Source: Chlorops oryzae
Taxonomy: Eukaryota > Arthropoda > Insecta > Diptera > Chloropidae
NCBI GenBank assembly: GCA_020466095.1
Contig: CM035808.1
Span: 56,567,152 to 56,631,151 of the forward strand
DNA: 64,000 nt
Direction: 5' to 3'
A model generated the notes under the pieces. The model saw nothing but the letters and a program-made list of their open reading frames with translations. It was not told the DNA's origin and did no database searches. Made by a program: the position numbers and the translations under genes. Of this stretch, positions 44,366 through 56,559 are shown piece after piece (within the stretch, counting starts at the first letter, position 1; each line of letters begins with the position of its first letter).

Positions 44366-45214
44366 TATATTTTAATTGATTGAAACTGTTATCTTAAAAT
44401 GATTTTTTTTTAATACAAACTTTAATAGTTATAGTCCAATTTTTTTCCTTATTTCTTATAACTGTTATGTCTCTGGATTTTATAACTTTGTGGAAAATAA
44501 AAATAATTCAAAATACTAAGACTAGATTATGCAAGCGTTATAAATTTGTGAATTAAAAATTTGAATTGTAAGGCCAAATGTTGTTTTCAATACAATTTTC
44601 AACATCTATAACACCTTTGCAATTTCCTGTCAATTGTCATTTTTTTTTTTTTATTCTTTTTCAGTCCCAAAATCATCTTCCATTTTTAAAATCCAAGCCT
44701 TGGTTTTTTCTAAAACACATTTCTTTTTTTTTTTTTTCTTTAAAAAGGTTTTCCCTTTCAACGCCCTGAAATTCATTAAATTCAGAATGAAAAAAATCAT
44801 CAGGCTTTTCAAATTGCATTCATATTGTTTTTGAAAAGACTTCCCACACAAAAGACAAAGCATGTTATCAAAAGCATTTGAAATCATAAACAACTCTTTG
44901 CATTCCACTTTCACGTACGCTTTTCGGAGAAAAAATTTCTCAATGCAGAGAAACGAAAAAGCTGTACGGATGCGCGCGATGTTGTTTCGTGGGCCTTTTG
45001 CTACCGACTGAACAAAGAGCGTAAGCAATACGTGTGAAATGAGCGCCATCAAATGATGTATGGCGTGAACACCACTGCTTTAGTATCACAGCTTAAGATT
45101 TGTTTTGACTGTTCGGATATATGATAGAATCTGCGCCTGCCGTACACATACCTTGCAGCAGTGTTTATGGCACACTGTATCTTATGTGCAGCCTCGGAAT
45201 CAAGGTTTATATTA
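44366..45214. other. no supported gene
   Basis: A 133-codon minus-strand frame (44651-45052) has MLCLLCGKSFQKQYECNL, which faintly resembles a zinc-finger start of ZBED5-like hAT proteins, but a long poly-Lys tract and lack of other motifs leave it unassigned. Confidence 0.35.
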
Positions 45215-45330
45215 GTGATGCCACGAATAGTGGATTTGGCCGAATACCGAATACCGAATATTCGGTCAACCTCTCGGCCGAATAACGAATATTCGGCAAC
45301 CGAATATACGGCACGTAGTAAAGACAGCTT
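45215..45330. repeat. cluster of CCGAATA units
   Basis: Seven or more CCGAATA or inverted TATTCGG units occur within 90 bases, including the palindromes CCGAATATTCGG and GCCGAATAACGAATATTCGG. It looks like a subterminal repeat of a DNA transposon, but no matching partner was found. Confidence 0.6.
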
Positions 45331-45879
45331 GAGCCTACTCGCGACTTGCTGGAGTCAAGGCAAAAACTGCCGCTGAAAAATTTTCCCACTGTTTATAATG
45401 TTTTCGAAGAAAATTTAGAAGAAGCTAGCGTACATTTAATATTTCTAAGAATAAAAGCAAATCTGCTGTATTTTTAAAACCCTTTGGGTTAATTAAATTT
45501 TTTTCTTTATTTGAAAAAACTTTAAAAAATTTGTAGTTTACTGGCTTTATTTTTTTTATTTATTTTAAACCAATTCTTAATTTTCGGCAATTTTTTCCCA
45601 ATATATATCGCTGTTAAATATGTATCTGCATAGGCAGCATGTGTAATGTGACCAGTTCACCCACTTTTGGCGGGTTTTACCCGCCTTTCCACCCAAAAAC
45701 CGCCACCCACCACCACGATCATTTTCCGCTTTTCGTTCCTAAATTTCTATAGCATGAGTTTTTATTTAATTGATAAAGGATTTTTTTTTTTACTGTGCTG
45801 TGCAATTTCAGTTCGTTTTAGTGCGCAATTGTGTGAGACATGACTCATGTGAAACAATCGCTACCCAGCCGGAAATTTT
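45331..45879. other. no gene; GC-rich hairpin
   Basis: AT-rich with a local exception: GGCGGGTTTTACCCGCC (45669-45685) is a perfect 6-bp stem hairpin in a proline-like CCACC-rich stretch. Confidence 0.4.
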
Positions 45880-46210
45880 CTCATAAGGGACCAATTCATT
45901 AATTTTTTCACCAAGGATATCAAGGGGAAAATTTGAGTACTTCCAAATGCAATGCCATTGCCATCGAGGGAAGGTGTTTTTATCGCAATTGCAATGAAAA
46001 TTTCATCGAGAGGAAGTTTATTCATCGCAACTCCAATGGCATTGTCATCGATAGAGGTATGGATAGACGGAGTAGATCTACTCCACTTTCGATGACCAAC
46101 TCGTACATATGCTCTTACGACTGCCAATGCCGCTTGTCTGTAAATTTCATTAGAAAGTTGGTGTACAATCAGGAGGAGTCGGGCTCTATGTCATGCTGCA
46201 TGTGAGATAG
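45880..46210. repeat. repeat shared with 46960-47405
   Basis: Both copies carry ATTGTCATCGA-type units, a GATGACCAACT block, then TGTAAATTTCATTAGAAAGT and a GGAGGAGTCG block. Units of about 32 bp (ATCGCAATTCCAATGACATT) are tandem in the second copy. The second copy is inside the hAT MITE 46589-47783. Confidence 0.7.
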
Positions 46211-46379
46211 GCAGTGCCTGTGTTTTGCTCGCATTTAGCATTAAGTTATTTTGTTTAGACAAATATGGATTCTGTTTAGGTCTTCATTTACCCTCACACC
46301 ATATCCCAATAAGGCCAATTTGTCGAGAAATTTACCCCTGCGGGACACGGGACACAATTTTTTTATTACATTAAATATT

Positions 46380-49264
46380 TCCTGTTGCAACGACCTTTTG
46401 GTGTCTTTCTCGTAAATAGCTTGTCATTCACTGTATTGCGTGCTTATCAAATCAAAAAATTTATCTAGCTTTGTTAAGAGAACTTCATGATTGAGTGTAT
46501 CGATTGGTTTTGAAAAGTCAAGTAGTATAAGTAAAGTTAGCTGGTCTTGGTCATATTTATTTCGTATTTCCTCAAGAATATTAAGTACCAGAGTTCGAAA
46601 ACAAAAAACGAAACCTTTAAACGCGTTTCGTACCGAACTGCGTAACGTAACGAAATACGATACAAAAACAATGAGAACGATTGCCGCGATTCTTTTCGTA
46701 CAGTTTGCGTACACGAACGAAAACCGTAAATTAGTTGAAACGTGCTCATCTAGACAGCCAAGCAAAGAGAGCGAATTCAAAAGTTCTGAGAATAAACTTT
46801 TCGGCAAATGTTTTCAAATGGTTTTGTACACTACATCAGGCATCTCCAAAATGGGAAAGGCATTTGTGTTAGTGAGCAAGAGAGCCAATGCGCTGAAAAA
46901 AATTTCAACAAATGGCGTGGAGGTCTCTGCACTAGATTCTAGTGACTAGACTCAGCCGGACTTTTTCGCATAAAGGAAAAATTCATTAATGATTTCATCG
47001 ATGATGTCAAGGGGAAAGTTAGAGTACTTCTAAATTCTAATGACATTGTTATCGAGAAAAGGTGTTATTAATCGCAATTCCAATGACATTGTCATCGAAA
47101 AAAGGTGTTATTAATCAAAATTCCAATGACATTGTCATCGAAATAACATGTAATTCATCGCAATTCCCATGACAAAAAAGAAAACAAAAAAATAAAATAA
47201 CAAAAACAAAACACAACCGTGTTTCATTTTCATTTCGAATCACTCCCGAACGATGACATTTTCTTGCGAAACAGGAGGTATCCACTCCAATGTCGATGAC
47301 CAACTGGTGACATGTCCTCTCATGACGGCCAATGCGGCTTGTGTGTAAATTTCATTAGAAAGTTGGTGTAGAAACAGGAGGAGTCGCGGCTCTTATATCA
47401 TGCTGAAATCATTGATGGTTTCACCGTTTTCCTGGTTTTCCTGCTGGGGAACAGGGGTCGGAGCGCTAGGAACATTTTTTGCGACAACCGCTCACATGAA
47501 TTGCTTACGCTCTTGTCTCAGTTTGACGGGAGCAGCCGTACGAAAAGAGTACGAAAAGAAACAAACGATTCGCAATCGTTTCGTTTTTGATTCGTTTCAA
47601 ATTGTACCTATGCAACAAAGCAAAGCCAAATGAGCGAAAAGGCAAACGTACCGTTTGTGCTCTTTGTCTTTGAAAAGTTTGCGTTTGCGTTTGTGTTCGA
47701 GTACGAAACGATTGAAAATATTCTTTTTGTTTCGGTCTTTTCAGCAAACTATTGCGAATCGTTTCGTTTGTTTTCGAACTCTGTTAAGTACAGCTGTAGC
47801 TGTGCTATGTTCTGCTCTAAAGCCAGATTGATATCGTGTTAAAAGGTCAAATTTGTTCAGATGTTTTAAAATTTGTTCACATAGAAGCTTTTCATATACT
47901 TTGGATAAGCAGGGCAATTTGCTGATTGGACGAAAGTCATGCGGAAACACGGGATTTTTTTTCTTAGCTATTTGGGCTTTTCCAAAGTGCTGGGAATATT
48001 CTCTACGTAATCGAAAAATCATTTATATGGGTCAGAGACCCATTTACAAATGGCAATATTATTTTTAAAAATCGAAGGTTTACTCCATCGGCCCCAACTG
48101 CGGTCGAATAAATTGATTGAATAGACTTCAGAACATCACATTCTCGGACAACATGAAAATTGAAACCTCTAACAAAATCTTTAACAGGATTTTCATTGAT
48201 ACGAAAAGAGGAACTATTATACTCAACAATATTCGTTCGCAGGAAAAATTTATTCATAACATCAACATCTAGTTAACAGTCGCCCTCATCCTTCCTTCCC
48301 ACTCCAATTGATTTAAGGTTATTCCAAAGTTGCTGGGTTGGAATTTTTAGGTCAAGTTTGCTCTCATAAAACTTATTTTTAGCAGTTTTGATTAGTATGT
48401 TAGCACTGTTCCGACTGATTCGGTACGCTTGCCAATTCGAGTTGGTTTGGTTTCGCCTCCATTTGTTGTACAATCTACCACAGTTCCTTATAGCCTGAAG
48501 AACTTCTTCCGTGAGCCAGAGTTGATTGTATTTTTGTATTTTGACTTTTTTTATTGGGACATATTTTTTAAATAGGTAATTTATTGGGGGTTAAAGATAA
48601 TTTATTTTATCGTCAATATTTCCAAAAAACCAGCAACTATTGAATGTCAACAGTGAGGCTTCTTGACAAAAAACGTTCATATTTATGGTTTTAAAATCGC
48701 GGAAAGTAATAAGAGTGTCAGTTCGAGGACTATTAAACTTGATGTCGTACACAAGGTCAAGCAAGTCATGATCAGATATGCCCGAAAGAGAAAATTGTTC
48801 ATGATGAACTGTTTGGGATTCATTTACAGTTGCGACTATATCTATTATGCTAGGCTTCGAGTTACAGCTATATCTTGTAGGAAATTCATTAACAATTTCC
48901 AGTCCAACACTATTTACACCGCACAAAATTTTATCAAAAAAAATGTTGTAAGCTATTTGTCTTTGACGGATTGTAAACACACACAACAAGGCATTTTTGA
49001 GACTTATCTGAGATTTCAACAAACAAATAATTCTACAGGATCATTGATATCCGACTCGTGAATCATCTAACTTTTAAGATGTTTATCACCATACGCTGCA
49101 ACGCCACCTCCTCTCGTTCCCATTTTCCTATCATTTCGGATCACATTGTAGCTACCAAGCTTGTAATTAAAGTCACTTACACCCAGTTGAAACCAGCTTT
49201 CAGCCACACAAACAATATCTATATTCGACTCTGACAATGTATAGTTGAGATAATCACGCTTATA
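46380..49264 (-). mobile_element. CR1-like LINE, endonuclease and reverse transcriptase (copy B and its extension)
   Basis: From right to left: endonuclease start (49067-49267, IDIVCVAESWFQ and GTRGGGVAAYG), endonuclease end (48591-49022, SDHDLLDL), linker (48003-48473, RNSANILIKTAKNKFYESK and FLKIILPFVNGSL), reverse transcriptase fingers (47791-48022, FRPISKLPCLSK and SGFRAEHSTATAVL) and motif A (46424-46580, LLDFSKPIDTLNHEVLL). The hAT MITE at 46589-47783 splits fingers from motif A. After about 46420 the frame is lost. The endonuclease frame is better preserved than in copy A. Confidence 0.8.
46589..47783. mobile_element. non-autonomous hAT element in the LINE reverse transcriptase
   Basis: A 1,195-bp insert with a perfect 8-bp duplication TTAAGTAC (46581-46588 and 47784-47791). 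Inverted ends are CAGAGTTCGAAAACAAA and rich subterminal CGAAACGATT / AACGAAAC motifs lie on both sides. Removing it rejoins the reverse transcriptase frame (TATAVLN to LNILEEIRNK). No transposase frame. Contains the 32-bp unit array at 47040-47160. Confidence 0.9.
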
Positions 49265-50600
49265 CACTCCCTTTCAATGATTTAGACGCACCCTTACCTT
49301 GCAAACTAATTCCAATATATCTTCATTTATTCAAGTGAATTAAAATAAAGAGTATGCAAATGTCTTCTTTATTTAATACTTCCACACATAAAATACCAAA
49401 GCAAAATTTAAAACGAAAAACAAACAATTTTTCTTACTTCATATGAAGCCCTTGAAAAAAAAAAACATATTTTTGCATTTCAATAGAATAGACGCAGTAT
49501 CAAAAAACTTAAAATTTCTTAAAAAGACATTATTTTTTTTACATTGGTTTTAAATAAGATGAGTACAATAAAAAATCGTGTTTTAGTGTGTTTCCTCCAT
49601 TTTTGTTAATTACCTCAAAAAGTCTGTCTTTTAAAGAAGAATATAAGGATTGGAGGTAATCCAAAGAAATGTCGCTCCATGCGGATTTAATGCTGAAATT
49701 AGGGACTCCTTATCATCATATTGTTTTCCTCCTTCATAAATTTTTCGTGGTAGCCAGCCCCAAACGTTTTCAATAATATTCAGATCCGGAAATATGGTGG
49801 CCAAGACAATATTTCAACATTTTGACTTGAAATGTATGACTTTACGATTCGCGCGTTATGAATGGGAGCATTGTCTTGTTGGAAAATCCAAGGCAAAGGA
49901 CCAAAGAGGTTATTTAGCTTAGGAAATCCGATTCAAGCAAAGATTTGAATCGAGTTCCATTCATGGTTTGCTCGACAAAAGTCAATTCGATTGTCCCATA
50001 AAATGTTATCGCTCCCCATATCATAACACCACCCTTGCGGCTGTGGTGACGGCTTCGAAAAATTTTTCCTTTTTAGATATGAATACACCGTATCCATCCG
50101 GTCCATCCAAGTTGAAGCGTTTTTCGTCAGTAAACACGACCAATCGCCAATCATTCGAGCGGGTGTCATTTTGTACATTCCAGGTCATGTACTTCTTCGC
50201 AAATTGAAGGCGTTTTTGCTTTCGTCAGCAGCTTAGCGGTGGCTTAGATTTTATTTTGAGACGTTTTAGGTGTTTGGCTTTAAAAATCACTCGATGAATG
50301 GTAGTAATACTCGCGTTTACACCTGCTGCTTCCTTTATTTTGGGTAGCGATTTTGTCATTAAGGTTTTAATTTTCCTTTCCCGAGACCAAACTTTTTTCC
50401 GCCTTTTTTGCTTCCCTTATTTTTTCCCTTTCAAAAACAGTTAATCAAACCGAATTTTTTTTTCCTTTTTTTCCAATTAAAAATCCTTCAAAAAAGCTTT
50501 TTTCCAAAAATTAATTACAGACTCCCAAATTTAAGAATTTTGAAGGTTGGATATTTTAAAATTATCTTTAAAAAATCCCAAACTTTTTCCAACCACTTAA
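49265..50600 (-). mobile_element. Tc1-like element, damaged (copy B)
   Basis: Counterpart of 922-2579. The left end (CACTCCCTTTCAATGATT at 49265) and most of the transposase are recognisable, but several one-base losses (for example near 49690, 49790 and 49928) break the frame that is intact in A. From about 50350 the sequence degrades into homopolymer-rich text, and the right end is missing. Confidence 0.8.
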
Positions 50601-50715
50601 AACCAACCTGTTAATTCAATAAAACAAAAACACCAAAAATTAAAATTAAAAAAATTAAAAAAACTAAGCAAACGCACTGAAAAAAAATTTACTATATTTT
50701 AGAAATTTTAAATTC
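50345..50715. other. homopolymer-smeared, low-quality stretch
   Basis: It aligns in outline to bases 2040-2330 and then jumps to 3958-4115, skipping about 1.6 kb that includes nearly all of the mariner. Words are stretched into TTTTTCC, CCCTT and AAAAA runs. This looks like poor consensus rather than evolution. Confidence 0.75.
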
Positions 50716-50927
50716 TTGCAACATGCCAAGGCTGTTAAGTCATTTTTGAGACAAATATTGCATTTGAAAATGATGTTATGATTTGTTTTGAGAATACTGA
50801 GAACATTTTCATTTATTCCCACACACGAACTATGACAGTCAGAATAGCAATTATTGCATTTTAAATCACATTCGTCACGTTGACAGAGAATGCACAGCGA
50901 ATACCTAATGCTACCGTTGCCAAGCAC
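50716..50927 (-). mobile_element. PHD-like ORF1 start of the LINE (copy B)
   Basis: Encodes the same residues as 4110-4316, including CILCQ, CNNC and CNIC. The downstream end differs because the smeared stretch adjoins. Confidence 0.55.
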
Positions 50928-52660
50928 GGTAAGAAGGTGACATACAAATCTAAAGGTTTTTTCTCACTAAATGTTGTTTAGGTATAGTGGAATAATTGTG
51001 AAAAAGAATTGTTGCGCAACGAACACTGGGACATATATTTTTGGAAGGTTTTTTATAAAGGAATTATATATGAAAAATTTAGAAAGATGATTCACAGTGC
51101 TTGGATTTTCAGTAGACGCAAGCTTACACTGTAGTCCAAAAGAGTTCGTAGCATGGATTTGAGTGTTCGAATCTGATTGATTTCTTTATTGAACATTTCA
51201 TACTTTTATACTTACAAATTGCTTACAAAGCGAACTTACAATCTTGATAAAATTTGCAATTTCAATTAAAATAAAGAAAATCGATATCAGCTAAAATTCG
51301 GAAATTGGGAAAAGCATAGTAACAGCGTCTCAAATTAAACAACACAAGCATGGCTGAGCCACAAAACGCTCATCAACCAAACGTATGCAGTAGCTTTATT
51401 GTCAATTCGGCAATAATGCATTTGCCCAAACAACTGAAGCTTAAGCGTGTATCAATTGTTTACCACGCGCAGCGATCGGATAAGCGGTCGAAAGCAATGT
51501 TTATTTAATCATTCGATCAAGAGTCGATGAATTCTTGTATGCCCTTTCACTTGAAATTGTGAGGCCGTCAGCAAAGTGCTTGTCGCTGATTCTTATAACT
51601 TTTTTTGCGTACCTGCTTGTGCGCGATATGAAGCGTTTGTGCGCTCGTCTGCTCATGCTACAACACATTAAATTTTTTATTTTTTTTGGTTCATTGGGTA
51701 ACACCAATTTTCAAATCGAACCCGCACTTTTTAAACAAAAAATTTTTCTTTAATTGCAAAAAAAAAATAAAACAAAACCCATTTAAATGGTGCAAAAATA
51801 ATGAAAATCGGGTAAGGAAAAAAAGTCATAGTTGAAATGCAGATGCAGGAAACAAAAGTTAAACACAGCTATAAAATAAGCACATCTAAAAACTTTGACT
51901 TTGACCATGCCTAGAAACCACATTCATATTTTTCCCCAAGCCCTCGATGTTCTTTTTGTTAACTATAGCATTTCTAACAAAGCTGTATTTAAAGATAATT
52001 TTTAACCTCGCACTTACTTTTTTTATTTTTGTCCACTTTCGTTACACTGTGCGTAGAAAAGTAGCAGTATTCGACGGTCAAAACGAAACCATGCTAGTAT
52101 GAAACTTAAGAATACAGAAGCAACAATGATGATATATCATCGAACGCTGATGACTATAAAGATGGCCGACTGTAAGAGAGGTCGCATTGTCGTATGTCGT
52201 CAATCTGAAGTGTGAGCAAGGAATTGAGGTAGCAGAAAGCGAGAAGGAGTGAGTCAGTCTCTACGATGGGTTAGCTAAAAAGTCGCGCTAATGTTATTTA
52301 CTATTTTAACATTATTGTTTTAAAGCATACAAAGTAAACGTAAAACTATTTTGAGTTGTTGATTTCAGTTAAGTTGAAAAGCAAGTACTATTACATAATT
52401 TGATTTTATAACAACTTTAAAAAGAATAAACTACATTAGTGCGACTTTAACGCTTACTGATATCCAATTATAACAACTGGTTTTTTAACCGAAGAATTGT
52501 TTTCAATTGCTGATCATTAAAGTTGGTTAATTAAAAAGGAGTATGATTTTGATTTGATAAAGATGTTTGGAGCAACATATATAAAGACATATTTCTCAAG
52601 CTCGAAGTCCACACTTAACTTAGTTGTTTTGGTTGCTTTCTTACGAACATCGAAACTTAC
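50928..52660. other. Ucp4A intron sequence (copy B)
   Basis: Collinear with 4317-6055. No gene seen. Confidence 0.6.
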
Positions 52661-53311
52661 CTCCCCTTATCATCCGTTGGTTGATTCATGATTCTTGTTT
52701 TAACAACATCCGCAGGAGTGCCCATTAAAGCTGCAACAAATCCAGCACATATAGAAGCTAACACGTGTACAGTATGACAATTATCCATATGAAGCTTGTT
52801 CATAATTGTGTGCTTGATAATATCATATGTTGTAAGATCACCTAAGTTTACAAGGGCAGCGCGTTGCATATTTGGGACACTTCCTTTCCAAAGACCTGCG
52901 ATTCCACCGCGTACTATAATATCCTTAAAAGTATGCGCGACTCCTTTAACACGTAGTTTTTCCCCCAACAGTCTCCTCTTTCCTTCCATTTGAATTTTCA
53001 CTTTAACCAGATCAGCGGGTGAGGCCAGCCATTGCGCAACTGAACCTGCAACAACGCCACAAATGGCTGATTTCCACAACGGTAAGGCATCGTCTCTTCC
53101 ATTTGGACTGCTTGCCATTTTTTTCCGTAACACATCATAACTGCAAATTCTAACTCCGCTAAGGAAAAAAAAAATTTTTCAAGAATTTTACAAAGCTTTA
53201 TTTCGGACCTGTACACAACTGTCTGTAAATAGCAGGCGAAATACCTTGCCACAGTTTCAAAGCGCCCTCCTCTCTGATTATCCCATACACGGTGTTTATC
53301 ATACCGCGGTA
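52661..53311 (-). pseudogene. Ucp4A: Ucp4A exons 2 and 3, second copy with a one-base loss
   Basis: Exon 3 is 52661-53158, the same 498 bases long as in copy A, with one amino-acid change seen (SICAGF for SVCAGF) and silent changes. Exon 2 is 53209-53311, 103 bases instead of 104: one base is missing in the codons for RHVVY (near 53219), which would shift the frame into exon 3. The intron is 50 bases. It lies upstream of exon 1 (41 kb) in the transcript direction, so it cannot be spliced to that exon in this order. Either a misplaced allele with a consensus error or a partial gene duplication. Confidence 0.85.
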
Positions 53312-53912
53312 CTAAAAAGATATTTATATATGATGTTATTAGAATTTTTATGTTTTTTGGCCCTCCTACGACGCTGTTGGCAAACGATATAACCAGCCTA
53401 TTTGAAGCTATTGTTAAGACTAGTTAAAAGAACTGAAAGAGAAGAACTAGACCATTGATAACCCGAAGCACTATAGCCCAGCATGTGTCCATGACACTAT
53501 TCCGATGGAAGCGTACTGCAGCAGGGCATAAAAACTCAAGGCAGAGTTTAAGTATAGTAAATATATTAATTTTTATTTTAAAGTCGAAAGCACATTCGCG
53601 AGGAGATTCGTTACCAACAAGGAGAAGGCCGAAATAGCCAAGTATCGAAATGAACAAAAGTTCTTATGTCAATCACTTGTCTATACTTTTAATAATGAAA
53701 TCCTAAATTTTCTTAGTTAAATTTGTAAATCCTTATGTTAAGTGGACTTGTTGGGGTGTAGTTAGTAGACTGATTTCAAACTCATATGGTCAAATTCGCG
53801 AGAAAGTAAACCAGAGGATTTTTTTTAAATATTGCGTGACATAGTTTGAAATACGAAAGATTATTGCGTATAGTTTCCGATAATGCCACCATTGTTCCAT
53901 ATTCGTGGACAT
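53312..53912. other. Ucp4A first-intron sequence (copy B)
   Basis: Collinear with 6711-7311, ending in the GTGGACAT target duplication at 53905-53912. No gene. Confidence 0.6.
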
Positions 53913-54314
53913 CATAGGCGGATTTAGAGGGGCCCATGGCGGCCCGGGCCCCTCTCCTTGAAGCACCACATTTGATCAACCGGTTATGCCTTTTTCACAA
54001 AAAAATCCTTTCGAAATGATTATTTTTACATTTCTATTGTTTTGATATAAAATTTCGGTTATTTTATGATTTTTATTTTTTTGAGCTTAAATACCGATTT
54101 TTTTTTAAATTTATTTTTTCGCACCGGAAAAAAAGTTTAAATATGATTTTTAAAATTTTGATCACAACATACCGATTAAGTAAGCTTTTTATTTTTTCGA
54201 GCCCAATATAAAAATCTTTTTTTGATTTTTATTTTTTCGAGTCCAAATAAAAAGCTTTTCTTGCTTTATATTTTTTCGAGACGAAAATAAAAATCTTTTC
54301 GATTTCAATTCTGT

Positions 54315-54440
54315 CTCGAAAATGGGACGAAAACGAAATTTGGTATCGAGCGAATATTTTGATCTTTGTGACAAAAAAATTAAGAACAACATCACCAACT
54401 TCAAACTGCACATTTGGAAGCATATCACAAGAACACAAGA
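54315..54440 (+). pseudogene. inverted partial copy of the BED exon in the left arm
   Basis: On the plus strand a frame from an ATG reads MGRKRNLVSSEYFDL, then KKIKNNITNFKLHIW and ITRTQEV. It mirrors the minus-strand exon at 55867-56016 but lacks its CEGDCECKICG segment, so the finger has lost its cysteines. Confidence 0.65.
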
Positions 54441-54758
54441 AGTTTACATCGGCTTAGTCGATTGCACACATACCTTTTGCTCAGCTTAAAATATGTAAAA
54501 ACATTACCCTAACAAAAATTCCTGCCATTTTTGCTGTTCTTACTTGGATATGTAGTTTGTTTGTGGGCTCCTTGTTGAAGTATTTGATGATGGCAATAAC
54601 AAATTTTTTTTTTTAAAGTACGAAAAAAAATTCGGGGCTGAAAGGGTTAATTAATCGTTTTAATTATATTAATTATCGTTTCTAAGAATGTTGCACCATT
54701 CAATTTTATCATGAGGATAGCAGACAAATTATTCTGTGATAAGTTTCCACGCAAGTAC

Positions 54759-56016
54759 TTAACACCAACCGTAAGCTGAGAATGCCCGCTCAACACTGAC
54801 TTGTGTTGCGGGTACCGAATGTAGAATGCAGGCCAATTGTCGCAGCCAGGGATAAACATATTTTTTGTCTTCCCAATATTTCATTAAATTGATATCTACA
54901 TCCAAGCGTTTTTCTTTATAGTTCTCAATTTCAAAATAGACCTTTTGATTTTCCTCATTTGTTACGCAGCCCTCTTCATCTGAAGAAACGTCGGTAGCTT
55001 CCATGGCTTTCAATCCATCTCTTAGCCTGGAAGAACTGCTTTGGTTTGTGCTGCAAGTTGTTGATTCTTCAAAAGCAGAAGATTCAATCTCGGACAATTC
55101 ACTTGATGATTCTGAGGGTTCCTGAGATATTATTAAGTTTTAATACGAAGCTTATTCAATTAAGTATAAAATAGTTTAAAATACCTTGTCTAGGTTGATA
55201 ATTCTGAGAGCAGTGTATGCGCGGCACATTTTACAGATATGACATTGTCATATGAAATTTCATCTGCAACATCCCCACCATCAATATCTTCATGATATTC
55301 ATTTCCACCGTGTTCGTTCTGCAGAGACAACAATTCTACGCATTTTAGCATATTGCGACCGTTCTCGCTGGTGATTGAATACACCTGTCGAATATCGAGG
55401 TTGAAAGCCTTAAGCACTGATTCAATCTGAGATTTAAGATTTTCCGCGGTATGCTTCACTTTTAATTCAATCATGGCCAGCGTAAATATCCTAATTTTAT
55501 TATTCATTATTATTTGGGCGTCCACCTCTAAAATTGACCTATCATTCCGAGTAGCAGTGTCAATTTTTAGACAGAAAACTTTACCACGCAATGCATTCTT
55601 TATATCAGCTTTCACCATTTCATACGTCTCATTCACGTGAACCATTACATTGTTTGAGGTTATTCGCTCCATTTTTAAACCATCAAAAATTTTTCCTGTG
55701 AGTGTCTTGAAAGGTTCTGAATCAAGAAATGCAAAAAGTTTTGCCTCATTGGTAATGATTTCCACGCATGATCTGATAACCTCATTTGCGGAGATGTGGA
55801 TGACAATTTTAACGGGCATCTCACGTTCATCACCTTCAGAGTTACTCAACCTCAAAAGTTTTTGGTTCTTGTGATACGTTCCGAATGTGCAGTTTCCACG
55901 TGTCTCTTCAGGTTGGTTATGTAATTTTTAATTTTTTTTCCACATATTTTGCACTCACAATCTCCTTCACAATGATTAGAATAGTCGCGAATTAAAAAAT
56001 TTCGTTTTCGTCCCAT
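54759..56016 (-). pseudogene. hAT transposase with BED zinc finger, internally deleted
   Basis: The start ATG is at 56014-56016. Residues 1-50 give a BED-type finger (CECKICGKKIKNYITNLKRH with a following H). After a one-base shift near 55865, 55190-55855 encodes part of the catalytic core: FCLKIDTATRNDRS, YSITSENGRNMLK (the usual hAT form is TSDNG) and CAAHTL. The rest of the core and the insertion domain are missing between 55190 and 55097. 54759-55097 gives the C-terminal dimerisation domain with KKYVYPWLRQLA and VPATQVSVERAFSAYG. It cannot make active transposase. Confidence 0.85.
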
Positions 56017-56559
56017 TTTCGAAACAGAATTGAAATCAAAAAGATTTTTTTTTTTTTCGGTTTTTTCTCGAAAAAAAAAAATTTTTAATTTGGGCTCGAA
56101 AAAATAAAAAGCTTACTTAATCGGTATGTTGTGATCAAAATTTTAAAAATCATATTTGAGTTTTATTTTCTGAGGGAAAAAATATTTAAAAAAAAAACTC
56201 GGTATTTCAGCTCAATAAAATAAAAAGTTTGAAGTACCGGTTTACCAATGATTTTTATTTAAAAAATCTCGAAAATCAAAATCTTTGAAGAATTTGAATC
56301 CTTGGGTCACAGGGATCATATTTCAGTGCCCTAAACTTTTTTGAACCTTGGCTAACGCTTTGCTTTTTTACATTGAAATTTTTAAAATAACCGGTATTTT
56401 GGGTCCCTGAAATAAAGTACTACTTTTTATAAAATCAGGAAAAAAAATCTTTTTTGAATATAATTTTATAATTTGTAATCGACCTCATGTAAATATTTAA
56501 TATATTTTTTTCATATCTGGCTCCAGGTCATTCGAAGTTGTTTGAGCAACAGGCATATC

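Larger units (their letters stand above)
53978..56409 (-). mobile_element. hAT element with BED finger and long inverted ends, only in copy B
   Basis: The right end, read inverted, starts CAGGGACCCAAAATACCGGT and abuts AAATAAAG. At the left end about 15 terminal bases are missing, so it starts at AACCGGTTATG. The arms 53978-54440 and 55870-56409 are long imperfect inverted repeats; the best block (ACCGATTAAGTAAGCTTTTT and flanks, 54172-54210 and its inverse near 56085-56128) is nearly perfect. Each arm contains a copy of the first transposase exon. The coding middle is internally deleted. Confidence 0.8.

Noticed and set aside
44651..45052. A possible zinc-finger gene (CLLCGKSF)
   Set aside because: Only one Cys pair, a poly-Lys run from a homopolymer, and no other domain. 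Too weak to annotate as a gene.
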